Shown here piece after piece: positions 59,934-64,000 of a stretch of DNA of 64,000 nucleotides (position 1 is its first letter; the number at the start of each line of letters is the position of its first letter). The stretch lies in contig VUYV01000156.1 in assembly GCA_008711295.1 (NCBI GenBank), forward strand, positions 773,492 to 837,491, in the 5' to 3' direction. The translations under genes were made by a program, and so were the position numbers. The notes under the pieces are model-generated. The model was given only the letters and a program-made list of their open reading frames with translations, was not told the origin of the DNA and did not search any database. The DNA is from Anarhynchus alexandrinus. Taxonomy: Eukaryota; Chordata; Aves; Charadriiformes; Charadriidae.

Positions 59934-59996
59934 TCCATCCCTTGGTACTCCCTCCCCATCCCTTGGTACCCTCTCCCCATCCCTTGGTACCCCCCA
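59934..59996 (+). repeat. 21-bp minisatellite, three copies
   Basis: CATCCCTTGGTAC recurs at 59936, 59957 and 59978 (period 21; unit CCCCATCCCTTGGTACCCTCT with small changes). The same array recurs at 61495-61557 within the duplicated block. Confidence 0.93.
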
Positions 59997-60705
59997 TCAT
60001 GCAGTGTCTGCAGGAGGCTCTGCCCTCGTCCCGGGCTCAGGGGTTTCAGCTGGGACCCCTTTAGGGCAGGGGTTGGGGGTGCAGCCTGGTCACCGGCCTG
60101 ACCCTCCTGGTCCCCGAATTGTGCCGGTCCCCCCGAACCCTGCTCCCTGCCGTGCTGCAGCCGCTGGTGCTGGCTCGAACTCGTCCCGCAGCTCAGCCTC
60201 GGGGCTCTGCCGAGAGCGGGAGGTCCCGGGGAGGTGTTGTGGTCTCTGCACCTGGGAAGGTTTAGATGAAAACGCTGAAAAATGAGCACCTCCCAGGCCA
60301 GGCCGGGGGAAAGAATGGATCTGGAGGGAGCAGTGAGAGGGAAAGGATGGGCTGTGACCGGGCTGGGGACGCGACACCGCAGCCCACGGCCCCAGAGGTC
60401 TCTTAGCACAAACGCTCTGCATTTTCGATGCTGTGTTTGAGCCGGTCAACTTGTTTTCAGCCCGTCACAGGTGAAATATCAGTTTTTGTGTTACCGAGCA
60501 AACATTTTTGGCCCGTACGTGGCTGCAGAGTGAAGCCCAGGAGCTGTCTGTCGGGGCAGAGGCACGTGGCGGGATCCGGCTGTGCCGCAGGAGAGGAGCG
60601 ACATCGGCGCGGGGTGGCAGGGATGGAGGGGATGTGGCCGGACCGCTTTGCTCTGCTGCTGCTGCCTGTGTTTGCCATGGGGGGTCCTGCACTGGTGCAA
60701 CATGG

Positions 60706-60732
60706 CTGCAGCAGCAGCAGCAGCAGCAGCTG
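60706..60732 (+). repeat. (CAG)8 microsatellite in CRYBB3 intron 2
   Basis: About eight CAG units (GGCTGCAGCAG through CAGCAGCTGATGG) end about 25 bp before the exon 3 acceptor. The second copy of the block has the same array at about 62267-62293. Its CAG-rich position close to the acceptor offers many decoy AGs upstream of the true TTAG. Confidence 0.93.
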
Positions 60733-60754
60733 ATGGCATCTCTCCCCGCCTTAG

Positions 60755-60873
60755 ATCACCATCTATGAGCTGGAGAATTTCCAGGGGAAGAAGTGCGAGC
60801 TGACGGAGGAGCTCCCCAACATCACCGAGAAAGACCTGGAGAAGGTGGGCTCCATCCAGGTGGAGTCTGGCCC
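60755..60873 (+). CDS. CRYBB3: CRYBB3 exon 3: Greek-key motif 1
   Basis: A 119-nt exon (phase 0 in, phase 2 out), acceptor CCGCCTTAG, donor GGCCC|GTAAGT. It encodes [20 protein letters not shown], then [20 protein letters not shown]. The [13 protein letters not shown] and [10 protein letters not shown] signatures are those of beta-B3 crystallin motif 1 (beta-B1 and beta-B2 differ here). Beta-crystallins are structural lens proteins built of four Greek keys in two domains, one exon per motif, exactly as seen here. Confidence 0.95.
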
Positions 60874-61020
60874 GTAAGTCCGGGGTGTGGAGGACGGACC
60901 AGCCCCGGGGTCGGGGGGGGGATGGGACAGGGAGTGCACCCTCCTGCAGTGCTGCCTCGTGCTGGGGTGCTCCCCCCGCGCGTGGGTGGCCGTGCCGTCC
61001 CCAACGCTCTGGTCCTGCAG

Positions 61021-61153
61021 GTGGCTGGGCTTCGAGCGGCAAGCCTTCGCCGGGGAGCAGTTTGTGCTGGAGAAGGGGGACTACCCGCGCTGGGACTCCT
61101 GGTCCAACAGCCACAACAGCGACAGCCTGATGTCCGTCCGTCCCCTCCAGATC
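61021..61153 (+). CDS. CRYBB3: CRYBB3 exon 4: Greek-key motif 2
   Basis: The acceptor TCTGGTCCTGCAG precedes a 133-nt exon; the first G completes Pro, and it ends phase 0 at ATC|GTGAGT. It encodes [20 protein letters not shown], then [20 protein letters not shown] and PLQI. The [20 protein letters not shown] signature is characteristic of beta-B3. The intron before it is only 147 bp. Confidence 0.95.
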
Positions 61154-61309
61154 GTGAGTAGCGGCTGTGTCGGGGTGTCTGTGCCCCCCACCTCCCAACC
61201 CCCGGGAGAAGCAGCACGGCCACGGCGATGGGGACCGCCAGGCTGGGGGGCTCTCGGGGGGCTGGGGGCACGCAGGGCAGGGCAGCCCCTCACCCGGGCT
61301 TTCTTGCAG

Positions 61310-61437
61310 GACAGCCCCGACCACAAGATCCACCTCTTTGAGAACGCGGGCTACACCGGGCGGAAGATGGAGATCGTGGACGATGACGTCCCCAGCCTCT
61401 GGGCCCACGGCTTCCAGGATCGCGTGGCCAGCGTCAG
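61310..61437 (+). CDS. CRYBB3: CRYBB3 exon 5: Greek-key motif 3, cut by an assembly gap
   Basis: The acceptor GGGCTTTCTTGCAG precedes 128 nt in phase 0: [20 protein letters not shown], then [20 protein letters not shown] and SV. This is beta-B3 motif 3. The reading stops at AG followed by N (61438). By comparison with exon 3 and the beta-crystallin gene plan, about 15 nt (to a ...NGT-type end) and a donor are missing. The break is due to assembly, not a biological truncation. Confidence 0.93.
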
Positions 61438-61438
61438 N
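61438..61438. other. Single-N join interrupting CRYBB3 exon 5
   Basis: The N lies inside coding sequence. The next base begins a sequence that restarts inside intron 2 (TGGGCTGCTTATCGC, equal to 59878). The true continuation (end of exon 5, intron 5, exon 6) is not on either side. Confidence 0.95.
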
Positions 61439-62315
61439 TGGGCTGCTTATCGCTTTGGGGTGGAAAGAAGTTCCTGAGGACCATGGGTGGCACCTCCATC
61501 CCTTGGTACTCCTTCCCCATCCCTTGGTACCCTCTCCCCATCCCTTGGTACCCCCCATCATGCAGTGTCTGCAGGAGGCTCTGCCCTCGTCCCGGGCTCA
61601 GGGGTTTCAGCTGGGACCCCTTTAGGGCAGGGGTTGGGGGTGCAGCCTGGTCACCGGCCTGACCCTCCTGGTCCCCGAATTGTGCCGGTCCCCCCGAACC
61701 CTGCTCCCTGCCGTGCTGCAGCCGCTGGTGCTGGCTCGAACTCATCCCGCAGCTCAGCCTCGGGGCTCTGCCGAGAGCGGGAGGTCCCGGGGAGGTGTTG
61801 TGGTCTCTGCACCTGGGAAGGTTTAGATGAAAACGCTGAAAAATGAGCACCTCCCAGGCCAGGCCGGGGGAAAGAATGGATCTGGAGGGAGCAGTGAGAG
61901 GGAAAGGATGGGCTGTGACCGGGCTGGGGACGCGACACCGCAGCCCACGGCCCCAGAGGTCTCTTAGCACAAACGCTCTGCATTTTCGATGCTGTGTTTG
62001 AGCCGGTCAACTTGTTTTCAGCCCGTCACAGGTGAAATATCAGTTTTTGTGTTACCGAGCAAACATTTTTGGCCCGTACGTGGCTGCAGAGTGAAGCCCA
62101 GGAGCTGTCTGTCGGGGCAGAGGCACGTGGCGGGATCCGGCTGTGCCGCAGGAGAGGAGCGACATCGGCGCGGGGTGGCAGGGATGGAGGGGATGTGGCC
62201 GGACCGCTTTGCTCTGCTGCTGCTGCCTGTGTTTGCCATGGGGGGTCCTGCACTGGTGCAACATGGCTGCAGCAGCAGCAGCAGCAGCAGCTGATGGCAT
62301 CTCTCCCCGCCTTAG

Positions 62316-62434
62316 ATCACCATCTATGAGCTGGAGAATTTCCAGGGGAAGAAGTGCGAGCTGACGGAGGAGCTCCCCAACATCACCGAGAAAGACCTGG
62401 AGAAGGTGGGCTCCATCCAGGTGGAGTCTGGCCC
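62316..62434 (+). CDS. CRYBB3: CRYBB3 exon 3, duplicate copy
   Basis: Identical in sequence, acceptor and donor to the exon at 60755-60873. Translating both copies in order would place motif 1 after motif 3, which no beta-crystallin has. It should not be counted as an extra exon unless long reads support it. Confidence 0.85.
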
Positions 62435-62580
62435 GTAAGTCCGGGGTGTGGAGGATGGACCAGCCCTGGGGTCGGGGGGGGACGGGACAGGGAGTGCATC
62501 CCCCTGCAGCGCTGCCTCGTGCTGGGGTGCTCCCCCTGCGCGTGGGTGGCCGTGCCGTCCCCGACGCTCTGGTCCTGCAG

Positions 62581-62713
62581 GTGGCTGGGCTTCGAGCGGC
62601 AAGCCTTCGCCGGGGAGCAGTTTGTGCTGGAGAAGGGGGACTACCCGCGCTGGGACTCCTGGTCCAACAGCCACAACAGCGACAGCCTGATGTCCGTCCG
62701 TCCCCTCCAGATC
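62581..62713 (+). CDS. CRYBB3: CRYBB3 exon 4, duplicate copy
   Basis: Identical to 61021-61153 including splice sites. It is followed by only about 35 bp of intron 4 before the next N. It belongs to the same probable haplotig. Confidence 0.85.
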
Positions 62714-62751
62714 GTGAGTAGCGGCTGTGTCGGGGTGTCTGTGCCCCCTCC

Positions 62752-62752
62752 N
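62752..62752. other. Single-N join ending the duplicated block
   Basis: The N follows GTGCCCCCTCC and the downstream CAAAGCATCTCCC sequence does not match intron 4 of the first copy. The missing end of CRYBB3 (exon 6, Greek key 4) is probably lost at these joins or lies beyond the window. Confidence 0.9.
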
Positions 62753-64000
62753 CAAAGCATCTCCCCGGGCCGGGGGAGCTCTGCTCGGCGCTCCATCCCC
62801 ACTCTCCCCAGCCCTGCCTGCTCCCCTGCCGGGGGGTGTCCAGCCCAACGGGCACGGTGGCGGCCGGGGGGTCCTGGGGGACACGGGCAGCCTCAGAGGC
62901 GGTGGCCCCGGGAGCAGTGGGGATGTGCAGAACGGCCGTCCCCAGGCGGTGTTGGGTCTTGTCCACCCCAAAGGGGAACTCGCCCCGTGGGGTCAGGGCT
63001 GTGTCCGGCCCCAGCACCCTGCAGTGCCCCCAGCCCGGCCCCGAGGCAGCTTCCCACCAGCACCCCGGGTTGTTGCTCTGTGGGGGTGACCCCTCTCATG
63101 TGTGGGGCAGCTGGTTGGTTGCAAAGTTTGGGCTTAGAGGGTCCTCCGGGCTATGAGCCCCGAGGATGCCAGCGGGGAGCCAGGCACCCCAGCACTGAGG
63201 CACCTCGAGGTGCGGGCAGAGCCTTTCCGTGGGAGCACAGCGACCACGCTCGGGGACCCGCCGGGGACGGGGGAGCTGCTCAAGTCTGCCTTTGAGCCCT
63301 TCCAGAGCTTTTCTTATTGGGCCCAGGTTGGCAGCTATTAAAGGAGATCGGGTGGCCCTGAGTGGAAAAGCCACCTCCAGGGTAGTCCATGGGGGTGCTG
63401 GAGCCCCGGGTGGCTGCGGCTGCCCACGGCATCGCCGCTGCCCGCAGCTCAGATGAGCTGAAACCGTCCCGGCAGAGCCCAGGGGAGGGAACGGCAGCGT
63501 GGCAGGAGCTGTGCCGGGCACCGCCTCTGCCACTCGCTGGGGCGTGCGAGGGGACGGGACGTGCCCGACGGCAGCCGCAGGGATGTATGTGCCCCGCGCT
63601 GGGTTTTGGGGAGGTCCACGGGGGTCCCGGGCTGGGGAACCCTATGAATCCACCCGGGAAGATGGGGAGGGCAGTGGCTGTGTCCCCCCGCAGTGCCACA
63701 GCCGGAGGCACAGGGAGTGGAGAAGGATGGTGGCGGGGCTGGGAGTGTTGTAGGCACAAACCCGACTCACCAAAACCTGTCCGTGGCGTGGTGCGATTTC
63801 TCGCAGAGCCGCACGGTCGCCCGTGGCCCCCACAGCCCCACGAGGCCCCATCGCCCACCGCCGGGGCGGCTGCAGCCCGTGGGGACCGACCCACTCCGCG
63901 TGTCGCTGCCAGGGCAGGCGCTGGTGGCAATGCCCCCGCAGAGGTGACCCCGCGCGTGGCCGTCCTGCGCACCGGCGCTGCGGGAGCAGCCAGCGGGGCC
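62753..64000. other. GC-rich flank, no supported gene
   Basis: Contains dense C/G runs and several long overlapping open frames on both strands (up to about 230 codons, minus 63280-63972) without family resemblance, typical of GC-rich DNA. I searched for the last CRYBB3 exon (a G-T-W-V-G-Y type start of motif 4) and did not find it. It may be CRYBB3 3' flank or DNA towards CRYBB2. Confidence 0.5.

Larger units (their letters stand above)
59291..60754 (+). other. CRYBB3: CRYBB3 intron 2
   Basis: A 1.46-kb GC-rich intron from GTATAC to CTCCCCGCCTTAG. It contains a 21-bp minisatellite (59934-59996) and a (CAG)n run just before exon 3. Its 3' 877 bp (from 59878) recur at 61439 onwards. Confidence 0.85.
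61439..62748 (+). repeat. Near-identical second copy of 59878-61188 (probable haplotig)
   Basis: About 1.31 kb repeats the end of intron 2, exon 3, intron 3, exon 4 and the start of intron 4 with roughly ten substitutions and a 1-bp deletion by eye. Offset is 1561 before intron 3 and 1560 after. Both exons are identical. Most differences cluster in the 147-bp intron 3. The copy is bounded on both sides by a single N, which points to an unmerged allelic contig placed in tandem rather than a real duplication. Confidence 0.9.

Noticed and set aside
60491..61561. 356-codon minus-strand frame over CRYBB3
   Set aside because: Antisense shadow of crystallin exons that also runs across the N at 61438, so it depends on an assembly join.
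63280..63972. 230-codon minus-strand open frame at the right end
   Set aside because: Low-complexity Ala/Pro/Arg/Ser product in very GC-rich DNA, with equally long alternatives in other frames and no known domain.

Overview
The window is nuclear DNA from a bird. At least eleven CR1 LINE fragments with the avian CR1 3' end (an ATTCTATGATTCTATGA-like tail) are scattered through it. The genes have many small exons in long introns, and the gene order matches the vertebrate KIAA1671-CRYBB3 neighbourhood (human 22q11.23). I see no bacterial, viral or CRISPR features. The species cannot be fixed from the sequence alone.

Positions 1-52.1 kb hold the 3' half of KIAA1671 on the + strand. Seven exons between 37.6 and 50.3 kb (six constitutive, one 66-nt cassette candidate) encode the C-terminal region related to the tankyrase-binding protein TNKS1BP1. 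Two separate upstream exons, at 1.3 kb and 22.0 kb, each have an ATG, end in phase 0 at a good donor and fit in frame onto the 37.6-kb exon. They look like alternative first exons giving short isoforms of 315 and 393 residues. The second follows a CpG-rich block that carries a perfect RFX X-box. The large 5' coding exons of the long isoform are not in the window. The 3' UTR (50.3-52.1 kb) contains an antisense CR1.

Positions 52.1-58.3 kb are intergenic: CR1 copies, a 17-bp tandem repeat, GC-rich stretches and a one-N assembly join at 52790.

Positions 58.3-62.7 kb hold CRYBB3 (beta-B3 crystallin) on the + strand, with a lens-type promoter candidate (MARE-like site plus TATA), a short N-terminal-arm exon and three Greek-key motif exons. 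The locus is mis-assembled. Exon 5 is cut by an N at 61438. What follows (61439 to about 62748) is a near-identical second copy of intron 2, exon 3, intron 3 and exon 4, ending at another N at 62752. The last exon (Greek key 4) is absent. This is most simply an unmerged haplotig, not a real exon duplication. From 62753 to 64000 is GC-rich sequence with no gene I can support.

I did not find a new enzymatic or defence system. The most useful observations are the alternative KIAA1671 starts, the X-box promoter, the 66-nt cassette exon candidate, the CRYBB3 promoter and the CRYBB3 assembly error.
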